DNA from: Chloroflexota bacterium
GTDB lineage: Bacteria; Chloroflexota; Anaerolineae; 4572-78; J111
Direction: 5' to 3'
Length of the DNA: 64,000 nt
Assembly (NCBI GenBank): GCA_016860845.1
Contig: BOKF01000004.1
Span: forward strand, 1-64,000
Shown here: positions 40,959-50,585 of the stretch, in pieces
How positions within the stretch are numbered: position 1 is the first letter of the stretch
How the letters are laid out: each line of letters starts with the position of its first letter
The notes under the pieces: generated by a model
Databases searched by the model: none
Told to the model about the DNA's origin: nothing
What the model saw: only the letters and a program-made list of their open reading frames with translations
Made by a program: the position numbers and the translations under genes

Positions 40959-43646
40959 CTATTTCCAGGCCAGCGAGGTCAGGATGTAATCCAGCTCGGC
41001 TAATCGCTCAGGTTTGAAATGGCCGGTCTTTAAATCCTCTACTGAAACCGGCAGTAGATAACTCATCTTGATAACGTAATCGTTTATCTGGGGCGCGCAG
41101 GTATATTTGCCAATCGCCCCATTAGGGTCAGGTTTATCCCACAATTCAGTCGGGACGATTACATCTATGAATGAATGTTGGTCATCGTTGTAGCCGTTGA
41201 CCCAGCCAGCTTCGGCTTTGGCCCGCCAAATTTCGGACGCGCCTAGCGGGTATTTCCAATACAAGGTTAATTGAGCGGGTTCTAACAGCCCGTCACATGC
41301 GCCGCTAACCGGGGGCCGGTGCTGGATCTGCATCTGGAACTGGTAGCCTTCTTTTTTCAGTAGGATGATCCGGTCAGCACCGTTTTGGGTTTCGAGCTGC
41401 CAGGTCGGATCGTATTCCAGGCTAAAGCCAAGGGCGGGGTCTTTGTAGGTGCGGGGAGCGGCCACGTTGAGGCCAGCCAGAGGCGAGGCGGCCAGCCGGC
41501 TGATACCGTGAAAGCCCTTAAACCAGGTATTCCCGGCCTGATCAAGCATAACAAAGCCCGCGCTGGCCGCGCCTCGCTCATAATTGCCGTCATAATATTC
41601 TGTCCAAACTTCCTCATTGTACAGATTTGCTCCGGCCGGCAGCGTTTGGGGATCAAAATTTTTGATGTTATCTCTCATGCCCACCCACCCATTACCGGCC
41701 TGATCAAAAGCAAGGGCCATAGGCGGGCCGTCATTGCAAAAATTGCGAAATAACGTCGCCAGGTAAGTGGTCCATGTCTGACCATCAAATTTACCCAAGC
41801 CGGTGTTGCTGCACTCCATGTCCACCCATCCACCAAAAGCGACCCAGACATTCCCCGCCGGGTCGAAATCAATCCCATTCACAAATTGCATCTCAAAATC
41901 GCCGGCCTTGGGATAAGCCGTCCAATCGGCCCCATCAAAGACGCTGACGCCGACATTGCTGCCGACCCAGACTCGCCCGGCCGGGTCAAAAGCAATCGCT
42001 CTGGCCGGAACAGGCGCACCTTCAAGCCTGGTCCATGCCTGCCCGTCAAATCTGCTTACCCCTCCATCGGTACCGGCCCAGACCTGTCCGCCTTTATCAA
42101 TGACAAGGGTGTGAACGGTGCTGCCGCTCAAGCCGTCGGCGCTGGTATAGCTCGTCCAGGCAGACCCATCAAAGCTAACCACCGCTCCCTCCCAGGTTGA
42201 CCCCTTCCCTTTACTGGCGCCGGCCCAAATGCGCCCCTGGTCGTCAACTACCAACGACCCAAGGCCCAGAATGTCAGGCAGGCCGCTGAGCTTGTAGGTA
42301 GTCCAGGTGGCTGCGCCGGTGCTCTCGTCTACCTCGAGCAAGTGAAGACCAACCGGACCGGTTCCCCACACCCGCCCTCGTGGGTCGAGGGTAATCGCCC
42401 CCAGATAACCCAACTCCCGGGGCAGTGGGTAGTAGGTCCAGACCGTAACCGGCTCAGGGCTGGGCAGTTCAACCGGGGTGACCGGCAGTGGGGCAGAGGC
42501 TGTTTGAGGTAAGGGCCGGCTCAGGGCTGTCTTAACCTCTGGAAAAGCGAACAGGGCGCCGCCTGGGGTGGCGAGCACATACACATCCACCCGGTCGCCG
42601 GTTTCAGAGACAGCGACCCGGCTCTCCCACCAGCTTGCATCCGCAACATTAACAAAGCCAAGCTCACGCGGCGCGGCCGGGTTTGATACATCCATCACAC
42701 TCAGACCTCCATAACCCGTTGCCCCCCGGCTGGCAATATAAGCCGTGTTCCCGGTCACCGCCAGGCTGTAGCCGCCCCCTGACGCCGCGTAGCTGCTCAT
42801 GTCTTTGGGCCGGGCCGGATCAGATACGTCCACAAGGTGCAGGCCCTCCTGAGTGATGACATAGGCCACGACGCCGGCCTGAGCCGGGGGGGCAGGTGCT
42901 ACAGCCACCGCGGTCACAGGCGAGGAGGTTTGGTAACGCCCCACCTGGCGCGGCGCGGCCGGATCGGAAATGTCAAAAATATGCAGTTCTGCTATTTGGT
43001 TGGCAGCGACCACATAGGCGGTGGTTCCGGCGACGACAATCTGATTCACCCACCCCAGCGAGAGGCGAGTTAACTCTTGCGGGCTGGCCGGGTTAGAAAC
43101 ATCCACGACCAGAAATTCCGGGCCGGCGCCGAGGTAAAGCGTCTTGTCTGTCACGGCGATGTGCTCAATGCCTACCCCCGGCTGATATAGACCCACCTGC
43201 CGGGGTGCGCCTGGATCGGAGACATCCACCATATGGACGCCGCCGGCCACTAATAAGTAGGCCATAGGCCCGGCCACGGCGATCTCTCCAGGCGGGGTGG
43301 ACATAATAGACCACTCTACCGGGTACAGGCCGATCTGGCGCGGCACGGCTGGGTTCGAGAGGTCCAGCACGTGCAACCCGACCTCGCTGCTCACGTAGGC
43401 CAGACCATTTGCTACGGCCAGACCGTTGGCTTTTTCCATGACTACAGAGCCAACTTCAAATACAAAGATCGGGTCGGCTCTCTTCGATGCTGCCACGGCC
43501 GGCTGCGGTGTGACCGGCAGCGGAGGCGGGGTTGCGGTAGGACTTGGCGCTGCCGGAGAAGTTTCGGCAAAGACCGAGACTTTGGACAGGGGGGGGAGGC
43601 AGGTGATAAAGAAGATGACGAAAAACAAACTCAATAATCGTTTCAT
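40959..43646 (-). CDS. Secreted beta-propeller protein with LVIVD and Reg_prop repeats
   Basis: 895-aa exported protein. Signal peptide: KRLLSLFFVIFFITCLPPL (1-22). Proline/threonine linker, then six or seven LVIVD-type repeats (for example LHVLDLSNPAVPRQIGLY, VHMVDVSDPGAPRQVGLYQ) to about 370, then repeats of the two-component propeller type (VWAGTDGGVSRFDGQAWT, VWVGSNVGVSVFDGADWT) to about 690. The last ~180 residues form another domain (FSLEYDPTWQLETQNG). Enzyme activity is not evident; likely a surface sensor or binding protein. Last of three similar genes in one operon. Confidence 0.82.
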   Translation of the reverse strand: MKRLLSLFFVIFFITCLPPLSKVSVFAETSPAAPSPTATPPPLPVTPQPAVAASKRADPIFVFEVGSVVMEKANGLAVANGLAYVSSEVGLHVLDLSNPAVPRQIGLYPVEWSIMSTPPGEIAVAGPMAYLLVAGGVHMVDVSDPGAPRQVGLYQPGVGIEHIAVTDKTLYLGAGPEFLVVDVSNPASPQELTRLSLGWVNQIVVAGTTAYVVAANQIAELHIFDISDPAAPRQVGRYQTSSPVTAVAVAPAPPAQAGVVAYVITQEGLHLVDVSDPARPKDMSSYAASGGGYSLAVTGNTAYIASRGATGYGGLSVMDVSNPAAPRELGFVNVADASWWESRVAVSETGDRVDVYVLATPGGALFAFPEVKTALSRPLPQTASAPLPVTPVELPSPEPVTVWTYYPLPRELGYLGAITLDPRGRVWGTGPVGLHLLEVDESTGAATWTTYKLSGLPDILGLGSLVVDDQGRIWAGASKGKGSTWEGAVVSFDGSAWTSYTSADGLSGSTVHTLVIDKGGQVWAGTDGGVSRFDGQAWTRLEGAPVPARAIAFDPAGRVWVGSNVGVSVFDGADWTAYPKAGDFEMQFVNGIDFDPAGNVWVAFGGWVDMECSNTGLGKFDGQTWTTYLATLFRNFCNDGPPMALAFDQAGNGWVGMRDNIKNFDPQTLPAGANLYNEEVWTEYYDGNYERGAASAGFVMLDQAGNTWFKGFHGISRLAASPLAGLNVAAPRTYKDPALGFSLEYDPTWQLETQNGADRIILLKKEGYQFQMQIQHRPPVSGACDGLLEPAQLTLYWKYPLGASEIWRAKAEAGWVNGYNDDQHSFIDVIVPTELWDKPDPNGAIGKYTCAPQINDYVIKMSYLLPVSVEDLKTGHFKPERLAELDYILTSLAWK

Positions 43647-43658
43647 TCTATCCTTCTT

Positions 43659-45833
43659 TTACTCGGCGACGGCTAAAGTCAAGACCTGTCCCTCAGCCGT
43701 ACCGATGAACAGGGTCCGATCCCGGTCAAAGTGGGGCGAAATCGCTACGGCGTTTGGGATAACCCCAGCAGGCAAGTCAAAGGGCTGCCAGGTTTGCCCG
43801 CCGTCATTCGAACGATACAGCCGGTTTGACTCGACGGAGCGCGACCTGGTCTGATCGGTCAAAGCCGACAGCACGAACATGGGCCGGTTTTGCTCGATAT
43901 TCGGCGCGTAGACCAGTTGTTTTATCCAGCCATCCTGGATGGTTAAGACTGACTCCCAGTGCCGCCCACCATCCGTTGAGCGATATAGATTGTAAGGGTC
44001 ATAGGCAAATGCGGTTTGCCAGGTAGTAAACAGGGGAGCCAGACTCAGGGTCGTCGCGCCCTGCGGCATCTGCCCCACCTCGGCCCACTGACCACCGCCA
44101 TCACTGGAGATAAATAACCGGGCGCGTTCCGTCTGGTTATCACGAACGCTGCCCAGGATAGTATGGTCCTGCTCAAACTCAGCCGACAAGGCCAGGTCTT
44201 GCCATTGTCCCGGCCAGGCTGAGGAGGGTGAGTTAAGAATTTGCCAGGTATTTCCCCCATCGGTGGAACGATATGAATGATCCCTACCGATAGTCAAAAC
44301 GGTTTTATCGGTGGCAAAACCGGGTGAGAGCAGAATTTTACGGGTAAACCTATCCGGTAAACTTACCCCGGAAGGTCGCCACAATTGGCCGCCATCCGAC
44401 GATTTGAGGATACCCATATCCCACACCCCGGTGAAGAGGGTTTGGTCGCGGGCATAATCCGGCGATACCGCCAGGGTCGGCCAGTGCGGGCCGCAACTGC
44501 CGGCCAGCCCGCCTTGAGATTGGCGCCAAGTCTGGCCGCCATCCGGGCTAATATAAAAGAGGCTGTTACAGCTAAACAGGCGGTTATAATCGCCGCTGCT
44601 GGTGGGGTCCAGCCAGGCCCCGAAGAGGGTTAGGTCGGCCGGCCAGCCGGGTGAGACGGCCAAAAACTGGACTGGGCTGGTGGGTACCGGTGAAATGGTT
44701 AACGGCTCTGGTGTGGGCGGAACAATGGCGCTGGCCGGCCAGGCCTGCAATTGCCCGTTGATCCGAAATTGCAGAGCGTCGGTTTTAACATCGTAACGTT
44801 CAAAGGTACCGGCGATAGGTCGGGGCAGAGCCAGGGTCAAAGTCAGATGTGCGGCTTCGTAGACTTTCAGTTGTGTGGGGGTGACTTCGTAAAAAAGCTG
44901 CCGCTGGGGATCAAAATCAACCCGGCTTTCCTGATCGCCCCAGTTGATGGGGTCGAACCAGGGCCGGCTTTCCCCCCAAACCGGGACCCAGCCATAATTG
45001 GCGCAGTACATGTAATGACCCAGTATTGCTCCCACACGGCTGTCATCACAGGCTACTTCTTGCCCGGCAGCCAAATCATACACCACCAACTTACGCGTGC
45101 TGCAATCGCCGCTCATGGAAGAAGTGCAGCCATGAATTACAAAACTCAGATACAACAGGTGGGTGGCCGTATCGAAGAGGGGGCGCTCAATCGGCGCTAT
45201 TTCCTGGACGTAATCCAAAACTTCAAAGGTAACGGTGTCAATGATGGTTCCACTCTCCGGGTCAACGATATAGACCAGATTATCGCGGAAGGCCAAGACC
45301 TGGCCCGTGACCGGGTCGGCCTGAGGAAAGGGGGCGCTATAGAAAACTTCCCCTGGCAGCTTGATGGTTCGCTCACGCTGGCCGGTGCGGGTGTTCAGCA
45401 CGGCCAAACCGGCGTTGCGATATTGGTCAACGTAAAGCCGGTCATGCACCGGGTCCAGGGCCAGGCCGCCGGCCAGATCATAGCTGGTTAACAGCCATTC
45501 ATCCGCCAGATTCAGCACCAGGGTTTGGGCTTTGTCCAGCCCGTCCACATAGCCAATCGTGTAGATACGCTCACTGTCGGTATCAATCAGGCGGGGGTTA
45601 AACGGCTCCGGTCTGAATGATGGGGTTGATGTAACCGGAAGCGTAATCACATCATCGCCTGCGAAACCGGGAGGCAGGGTATAGCTCTGCCAGGCCGGAG
45701 CGTTTGAGGCAGAAGTTTGGCCGGGTGGTACAGGAGTTGGGAGGGCAGCTAAAGACAGAACAACGCCCCCGCCCGAAAAGAACGCGGCCAGGATCAGGCC
45801 TATGATAGACAGCCGCAAGTTCAGATGGCTCAT
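43659..45833 (-). CDS. Secreted BNR/YVTN beta-propeller protein
   Basis: 724-aa exported protein. Signal segment RLSIIGLILAAFFSGGG followed by LPTPVPPG. First half has a YVTN-like propeller (DRLYVDQYRNAGLAVLNTRT, TVTFEVLDYVQEIAPIERP), second half five BNR Asp-box repeats such as SSDGGQLWRPSG, STDGGNTWQILN, SSDGGGQWAEVG, STDGGRHWESVL and SNDGGQTWQPFD, the motif of sialidases and sortilins. No catalytic residues are identified. Its TGA lies 13 bases before the next gene; its ATG overlaps the end of 45830-47722. Confidence 0.82.
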   Translation of the reverse strand: MSHLNLRLSIIGLILAAFFSGGGVVLSLAALPTPVPPGQTSASNAPAWQSYTLPPGFAGDDVITLPVTSTPSFRPEPFNPRLIDTDSERIYTIGYVDGLDKAQTLVLNLADEWLLTSYDLAGGLALDPVHDRLYVDQYRNAGLAVLNTRTGQRERTIKLPGEVFYSAPFPQADPVTGQVLAFRDNLVYIVDPESGTIIDTVTFEVLDYVQEIAPIERPLFDTATHLLYLSFVIHGCTSSMSGDCSTRKLVVYDLAAGQEVACDDSRVGAILGHYMYCANYGWVPVWGESRPWFDPINWGDQESRVDFDPQRQLFYEVTPTQLKVYEAAHLTLTLALPRPIAGTFERYDVKTDALQFRINGQLQAWPASAIVPPTPEPLTISPVPTSPVQFLAVSPGWPADLTLFGAWLDPTSSGDYNRLFSCNSLFYISPDGGQTWRQSQGGLAGSCGPHWPTLAVSPDYARDQTLFTGVWDMGILKSSDGGQLWRPSGVSLPDRFTRKILLSPGFATDKTVLTIGRDHSYRSTDGGNTWQILNSPSSAWPGQWQDLALSAEFEQDHTILGSVRDNQTERARLFISSDGGGQWAEVGQMPQGATTLSLAPLFTTWQTAFAYDPYNLYRSTDGGRHWESVLTIQDGWIKQLVYAPNIEQNRPMFVLSALTDQTRSRSVESNRLYRSNDGGQTWQPFDLPAGVIPNAVAISPHFDRDRTLFIGTAEGQVLTLAVAE

Positions 45834-47722
45834 TGATCGCTCCTCTCTGTAGGGGGTGGCGAGGGCTGCCAGGCAGGGGAGTAGCCGGACATGGTTGGGG
45901 GGATAGGCAGTTTGGTCACGTTCTGGCTATTGGTATCCATCAGGGAGATGCCATCAGAGTTATCCCTGAAAGCAATATACCGGCCATCAGGCGACCAGAC
46001 CGGGTCACGCCCTTGAAGGTCACGCCCCTGAACAAGCTGTTTGTAGCCTGTGCCATCGGCCCTGATCAAGTCAATCCACACCCCATCCTCACTGCTACGG
46101 GTATAAACAATCGTTTGACCGTCAGGCGACCAGGTTGGCCTGAAGATCCTCCGGCTTGAGGTTTGAGTCAACTTTCTGGGGTTGCTGCCATCGGCCTGCA
46201 TGAGGTAAAGCTCGTATTTATCTTCAACCTCGCGGTCTGAAGCAAAGGCGATGGTTAGCCCGTCGGGCGACCAGGCCGGATCCAGATCTCTGGCGGTGTT
46301 GTCGGTGAGCTGGGTCAAGTTGCTGCCGTTGGTCTTCATTCCATAAATTTCGAACTCTCTGTCACGCCTTGAGACAAAGACAAGCATTTGTCTATCGGGC
46401 GACCAGGCATGATCCCAGCCCTCGATGTCGGCCAGCTTGGTCAGGCTGCTGCCATCGGCCGGGGCGGCGTAGATGCCGTAGAGAAAGGGAACGGCGAGGA
46501 AGAGTTGTTGGCTGTCGGCTGACCAGGTGGGGCAAACATAAGCCGCATCCCCATCGGTGGGCGTCACATCAACGATTAGCTTGGGTTGATCCCCGCCAAC
46601 GGCATTTATAACATAGATATCATAGTTGGAACTGAACGCGATTTGCTGCCCATCGGGCGACCAGGCGAAACAGCCGATCACCCCTATATCGGTCAGCCGG
46701 GTCAGATCGCTGCCGTCCATATTCATTAGATAAATATTCCCCGCGGAAAGGAAAGCAATTTTGCCCGTCCCCCCGCCAAAGGGCATTGGGGTGGGGGCCG
46801 CGGCTTCAGCCGCCGGGATAGAAGCGGTCTGGTCAGATGGTGGGGTAATTTGCAGCGACTCGATCAGCCCATCCAGCAGGCTCAGGTCGGGGGTAAAATC
46901 ACCGGGCGAGAGCGCATCCAAGCGTTGGGTTGTTTCCTGCACATGGCTTCGATAATCTTCGGGGGTTTCAAAGGATTGGCCTTCATCTACAGCGGCCAGG
47001 GCCGAGGTTGAAACGGGATAGAAGAGGGCGACATAATATTGACCGTCGGCGGTCAAACCCTGAAAGGTATAGAAGATGTCCTGATTGCTGATCGGCCCGC
47101 CAATAGCGTGTTGGGTGATGAAGCGTATCCCTGACCCGCCGTGGAAATCCAGGTATTTGACCTGTGCCCTAAAAACCTGGGCCTCATGAACCGGCGGCAG
47201 GAAAGGAATATTGTCCTCAAAGGTGAGCGGGCGATCAACCAGGATGGCTTGCAGCCGGTCAATGGTTTCGTTGATGATGGGCGTGGCCTGCTGGAGCGGG
47301 TCTGGGCCGTAAATCAAACGATAGTCGTTGACCGGGTAAACCCGCAGGTGGGGCCGCCAGACGACCCGAGTCGGTGGGGAGCTGGCCGGGTCGTTATAAA
47401 AGTAGAATCTGAGATGGGTGGGGTAAGCGGTGTCGGGGGAGGGGCCGGTTGGCCCGCCGGCATAAGGTTTGGCCAGTTGGATTTCGCCGGTGACGTCGGC
47501 AGCCAGGCCCTGGTCGGTAAAGCTGACCTGTTGGGGTAAGGAGCCGAGTTGCCCTCCGGTATAGAGGTAATTCATACCCGGGGTTGGTGGGGCTGTTATG
47601 GCCTGAGTTGGGGTTGCTTGAGCGGTTTTGACTGATGTTAAGGTTGGCGCTAAATGCAGAGCCAAACCAGGGACGCCGGCGATTAAGGTGAAACTGAAAA
47701 ACAAGGTTAAAATTTTGTGCAT
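45830..47722 (-). CDS. Secreted TolB-type PD40 beta-propeller protein
   Basis: 630-aa exported protein. Signal peptide KILTLFFSFTLIAGVPGL. Residues 60-300 are an unassigned domain; from about 310 there are PD40 propeller repeats WSPDGQQIAFSSNYDIYVI, WSADSQQLFLAVPFLYG, WSPDRQMLVFVSRRDREF, WSPDGLTIAFASDREVED and WSPDGRYIAFRDNSDGIS, each with the typical SPDG. It overlaps the next gene by 4 bases (ATGA), so the genes are translationally coupled. First of a three-gene operon of propeller proteins; role unknown. Confidence 0.82.
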   Translation of the reverse strand: MHKILTLFFSFTLIAGVPGLALHLAPTLTSVKTAQATPTQAITAPPTPGMNYLYTGGQLGSLPQQVSFTDQGLAADVTGEIQLAKPYAGGPTGPSPDTAYPTHLRFYFYNDPASSPPTRVVWRPHLRVYPVNDYRLIYGPDPLQQATPIINETIDRLQAILVDRPLTFEDNIPFLPPVHEAQVFRAQVKYLDFHGGSGIRFITQHAIGGPISNQDIFYTFQGLTADGQYYVALFYPVSTSALAAVDEGQSFETPEDYRSHVQETTQRLDALSPGDFTPDLSLLDGLIESLQITPPSDQTASIPAAEAAAPTPMPFGGGTGKIAFLSAGNIYLMNMDGSDLTRLTDIGVIGCFAWSPDGQQIAFSSNYDIYVINAVGGDQPKLIVDVTPTDGDAAYVCPTWSADSQQLFLAVPFLYGIYAAPADGSSLTKLADIEGWDHAWSPDRQMLVFVSRRDREFEIYGMKTNGSNLTQLTDNTARDLDPAWSPDGLTIAFASDREVEDKYELYLMQADGSNPRKLTQTSSRRIFRPTWSPDGQTIVYTRSSEDGVWIDLIRADGTGYKQLVQGRDLQGRDPVWSPDGRYIAFRDNSDGISLMDTNSQNVTKLPIPPTMSGYSPAWQPSPPPTERSDQ

Positions 47723-48021
47723 CTTTGTACTCCTCTATACCTCGGACCATGGCGTTGGGTCGTTTCCATTTTCATGGAGCAGGTTCGCTGTACCCGATCA
47801 CTTGACGGCTTCACTCCAGCCGCAATAAATGGCATGAAATTATTATGGTTTTCCCCCTAGCAAATTTCTCCTTTGTTGAATACACCGTTCGCGCATGATA
47901 AGTTCCACGGGCCGGTTACTTAACTTCTATCCTTATGGCAGTATCCACCTAAATTATTACATTATTATATCCGCTTCACCCCCAAAACCGGAAGTAATTG
48001 ACGATATTTGGTAGCATTTCT

Positions 48022-48150
48022 GTTTTGGGGCAGGTTTGAATCACTGAGGCGCTGATTGTCGCTGAAACCACTGAATTTGCTTCCTCCCTCAGTGATTTCA
48101 GCCTGTTCAGTGAATTCAGTGGTTCAAAGAACGAAACTCGCCCCAAAGTG
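48022..48150. repeat. Nested inverted-repeat element
   Basis: Non-coding. AACCACTGAATT (near 48068) is a perfect inverted match to AATTCAGTGGTT (near 48116), TCACTGAGG (48051) to CCTCAGTGA (48097), and outer arms TTTGGGGC and GCCCCAAA frame the whole. It could fold as a long hairpin or be a miniature mobile element. The remainder of 47723-48320 shows nothing I can name. Confidence 0.45.
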
Positions 48151-48322
48151 AAGTACACCCACGATATTTTGCCCTTTAGTTGGCTGCCAGCGTCAAGTCG
48201 CCTGAAGGCAACAAGCAAAGCCAGGCGATTTGTGCATAGGCTATGATCGTTTCGCCCTTATATTTCAGCCGCTGCTCGCATCATCCTGGATAATCCAGCG
48301 TCTGTAAGTAGAACTCTCGATT

Positions 48323-48351
48323 TTGACAAATAGACAATCCTATAATAAAAT
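48323..48351 (+). promoter_or_regulatory. Promoter of the lacI-type gene
   Basis: TTGACA at 48323-48328 and TAAAAT at 48346-48351, 17-base spacer. The predicted start of transcription falls within the operator repeats. Confidence 0.55.
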
Positions 48352-48355
48352 TGCC

Positions 48356-48391
48356 GTTACCGCTAACGTTACCGCTAACGTTACCGCTAAC
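48356..48391. promoter_or_regulatory. Three tandem 12-bp operator-like repeats
   Basis: GTTACCGCTAAC repeated three times without gap. Each has a GTTA-N4-TAAC dyad typical of LacI-type half sites. They lie just past the -10 box, so binding should block transcription of the regulator. Confidence 0.55.
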
Positions 48392-48421
48392 GGCGTTGGA
48401 AAAGTATTTAGAGCCAAATCA

Positions 48422-49459
48422 ATGAGACGAAAATTCAACCGGATCACAATCAGAGATATTGCCCAAGAGTTAGGCATTACCGCCATGACCGTCTCGCGGG
48501 CTTTGAATAATAAACCGGATATTTCGCCAGAGACCAAAGAGCGAGTCATCGAGACAGCCCGACGTCTGCAATATGTGCAGAGTGCTTTGGGCCAGGGGTT
48601 AGCTTCAGGTTATGCCAGAGCCGTTGGTTGTGTGGTCACCACCCTGGCCGATCCTTTTGCTGGACGCATCCTCGAAGGCATCGAGAGTGTAGCCCGTGAG
48701 GCTGGCTTTGCCTTAATTGTCGTGACGTCTCAGGCCGATCCGGAACGGCAGCGCATGACCATTGTAGATACCTTCAATGCTTATCGAGTGGGAGGTATCA
48801 TCGTCATGTGCTCGCATTTCCAGCAGCAGTATTTTTCAGATTTGATCAAGCTGAAATCTCCGATCGTGTTGATCAATAGTGAGGGCGCGACGGCTGGCGC
48901 TAATTCGGTCAGGATTGACGAAATCCATGTAGCGCGCTTAGCCGTGACCCATCTGGTTGAACTCGGCCACCGCCGCATCGCTCATCTGAAGGTTGCCGCC
49001 GATGTCATTTCCGGGCAAGCCCGCTGGGTGGGCTACCGGCAAACCTTAATTGATCACGGTCTGCCCTGCGACGATACCTGGACCATTGAAACAGAAAACA
49101 GTGAAGCAGGGGGAGCCGCTGCGACTCGCCAACTGCTTGAGCTGGACCCACGACCCACGGCGATCTTTTGCTACAATGACCGTACCGCCGTGGGCGCGTT
49201 GGCCGCGCTCCGCCAGGCCGGGGTCAACGTGCCCGCAGCGATGTCGGTGGTGGGCGTGGATAACACCCCTGTCGCAGAATGGGTAACGCCTCCACTGACA
49301 ACGGTTCGCCAGCCTGCCCGCCAAATGGGGCGCCTGGCGATGGAGAGAATTCTCCACATCTTGAGGGGAGATGGGGAGATGAAGGACATAGTTCTTCCTG
49401 GCGAGCTAATCATCCGGGAGTCGACAGCGCCACCCCCACAGTTTGAAGCACGCTTATAA
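48422..49459 (+). CDS. LacI-family transcriptional regulator
   Basis: 345-aa DNA-binding repressor. N-terminal HTH: ITIRDIAQELGITAMTVSR plus ALNNKPDISPETKERVIE; then the periplasmic-binding-protein-like effector domain (GCVVTTLADPFAGRILEGIE, PTAIFCYNDRTAVGALAALR, GVDNTPVAEWVTPPLTTVR). The start at 48422 (MRRKFNR) is chosen because the upstream in-frame codons overlap the -35 box and the operators. It probably controls itself and the catabolic operon that begins 15 bases downstream. The inducer is unknown; the ligand domain is of the sugar type. Confidence 0.9.
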   Translation: MRRKFNRITIRDIAQELGITAMTVSRALNNKPDISPETKERVIETARRLQYVQSALGQGLASGYARAVGCVVTTLADPFAGRILEGIESVAREAGFALIVVTSQADPERQRMTIVDTFNAYRVGGIIVMCSHFQQQYFSDLIKLKSPIVLINSEGATAGANSVRIDEIHVARLAVTHLVELGHRRIAHLKVAADVISGQARWVGYRQTLIDHGLPCDDTWTIETENSEAGGAAATRQLLELDPRPTAIFCYNDRTAVGALAALRQAGVNVPAAMSVVGVDNTPVAEWVTPPLTTVRQPARQMGRLAMERILHILRGDGEMKDIVLPGELIIRESTAPPPQFEARL

Positions 49460-49473
49460 AGTTGAGGGCAGGT

Positions 49474-50553
49474 ATGGCACGCCAATTTTCAAGAGAAATA
49501 GATACCCCAGCCTTGCTGGTAAATCTGGAGTTAGTGGAGCGAAACATCGCCCGGATGGCTGCTTTTGCCCGTGAAGCGGGGGTGAATCTGCGTCCCCACT
49601 GCAAAACCCACAAATCCCCGCAGCTTGCCGCCAGGCAGATAGCCGCCGGCGCTATTGGCATCACCTGCCAGAAACTGGGCGAGGCCGAAGTGATGGCCGA
49701 AGCCGGGATCGGCGGCCTGCTCGTGGCCAGCCAGATCGTCGGACCGCAGAAGATTCGGCGGCTGATGGAGTTAGCCCGCCGGGCCGATGTCATGGTTGTC
49801 GCCGACGACGCCCGCAACCTGGCCGATCTGGCGGCAGCGGCGGACAGCGCAGGGATCAGGCTCAAACTGCTGCTGGAGGTTGACACCGGCATGGGACGCT
49901 GCGGTGTGCCACCCGGCGAAGCGACGCTCCAATTGGCCCGGCTCGTCCGCGAGTTACCTAGCTTGCAGTTTATGGGGCTGATGGGCTACGAAGGCCACGC
50001 CGTGCTGGTGCTTGACCCGGAGGAGCGCCGGCAAAAAGCCCTGGCCTCCTTGCGCTTGCTGGTGGATACCGCCGAACTGCTGCGCCAAAATGACGTGCCC
50101 GTCCAGATTGTCAGCAGCAGTGGCACCGGCACATTTGACCTGGGTGGAAGCTTTCCGGGCGTTACCGAAATTCAGCCTGGTTCCTACGCCACCATGGATG
50201 GACGCTACCGACAGGTCGGCGTGCCCTTTGAATGCGCCTTGACCGTGTTGGCGACCATCATCAGTACTCCCCGGCCGGGCGTTGCCGTGGCGGATGTGGG
50301 GCTTAAATCTCTCACCACCGAATTTGGTTTGCCCGAAGTCGTGGGCAGAGCGGGGCTTGAAGTCGTCCGCCTGTCGGAAGAACAGGCGCTCATCACCGTG
50401 GGTCAGGGTGAGCGGGTCCAACCCGGCGATACCATCGAACTGCTACCCAGCCACGGCTGCACCACCTTCAACCTGCACGACCATTTTTACCTGCTGCGCG
50501 GTGATGAGGTCGAGGTGGTGTGGCCGGTGGCGGCGCGAGGGCGCAGCCAGTAA
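49474..50553 (+). CDS. D-threonine aldolase-like PLP enzyme (DSD1 type)
   Basis: 359-aa enzyme of the alanine-racemase-fold group, which includes D-threonine aldolase and D-serine dehydratase. PLP lysine region NLRPHCKTHKSPQLAARQ (about 45), KLGEAEVMAEAG, LLLEVDTGMGRCGV, metal/substrate region PSHGCTTFNLHDHFYLLRGD at the C-terminus. Likely cleaves a D-beta-hydroxy amino acid or related compound; activity inferred from the family. The start at 49474 has GAGGGCAGGT upstream. First gene of the operon behind LacI. Confidence 0.8.
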   Translation: MARQFSREIDTPALLVNLELVERNIARMAAFAREAGVNLRPHCKTHKSPQLAARQIAAGAIGITCQKLGEAEVMAEAGIGGLLVASQIVGPQKIRRLMELARRADVMVVADDARNLADLAAAADSAGIRLKLLLEVDTGMGRCGVPPGEATLQLARLVRELPSLQFMGLMGYEGHAVLVLDPEERRQKALASLRLLVDTAELLRQNDVPVQIVSSSGTGTFDLGGSFPGVTEIQPGSYATMDGRYRQVGVPFECALTVLATIISTPRPGVAVADVGLKSLTTEFGLPEVVGRAGLEVVRLSEEQALITVGQGERVQPGDTIELLPSHGCTTFNLHDHFYLLRGDEVEVVWPVAARGRSQ

Positions 50554-50585
50554 AACTACTACTTTTATTTTTTAGGGAGATAATA

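Noticed and set aside
44751..45491. Plus-strand frame opposite the BNR propeller gene
   Set aside because: Antisense shadow with low complexity and no recognisable motifs.
48323..48421. Longer LacI start at TTG 48323
   Set aside because: It coincides with the -35 box and translates the operator repeats; family starts at MRRKF.
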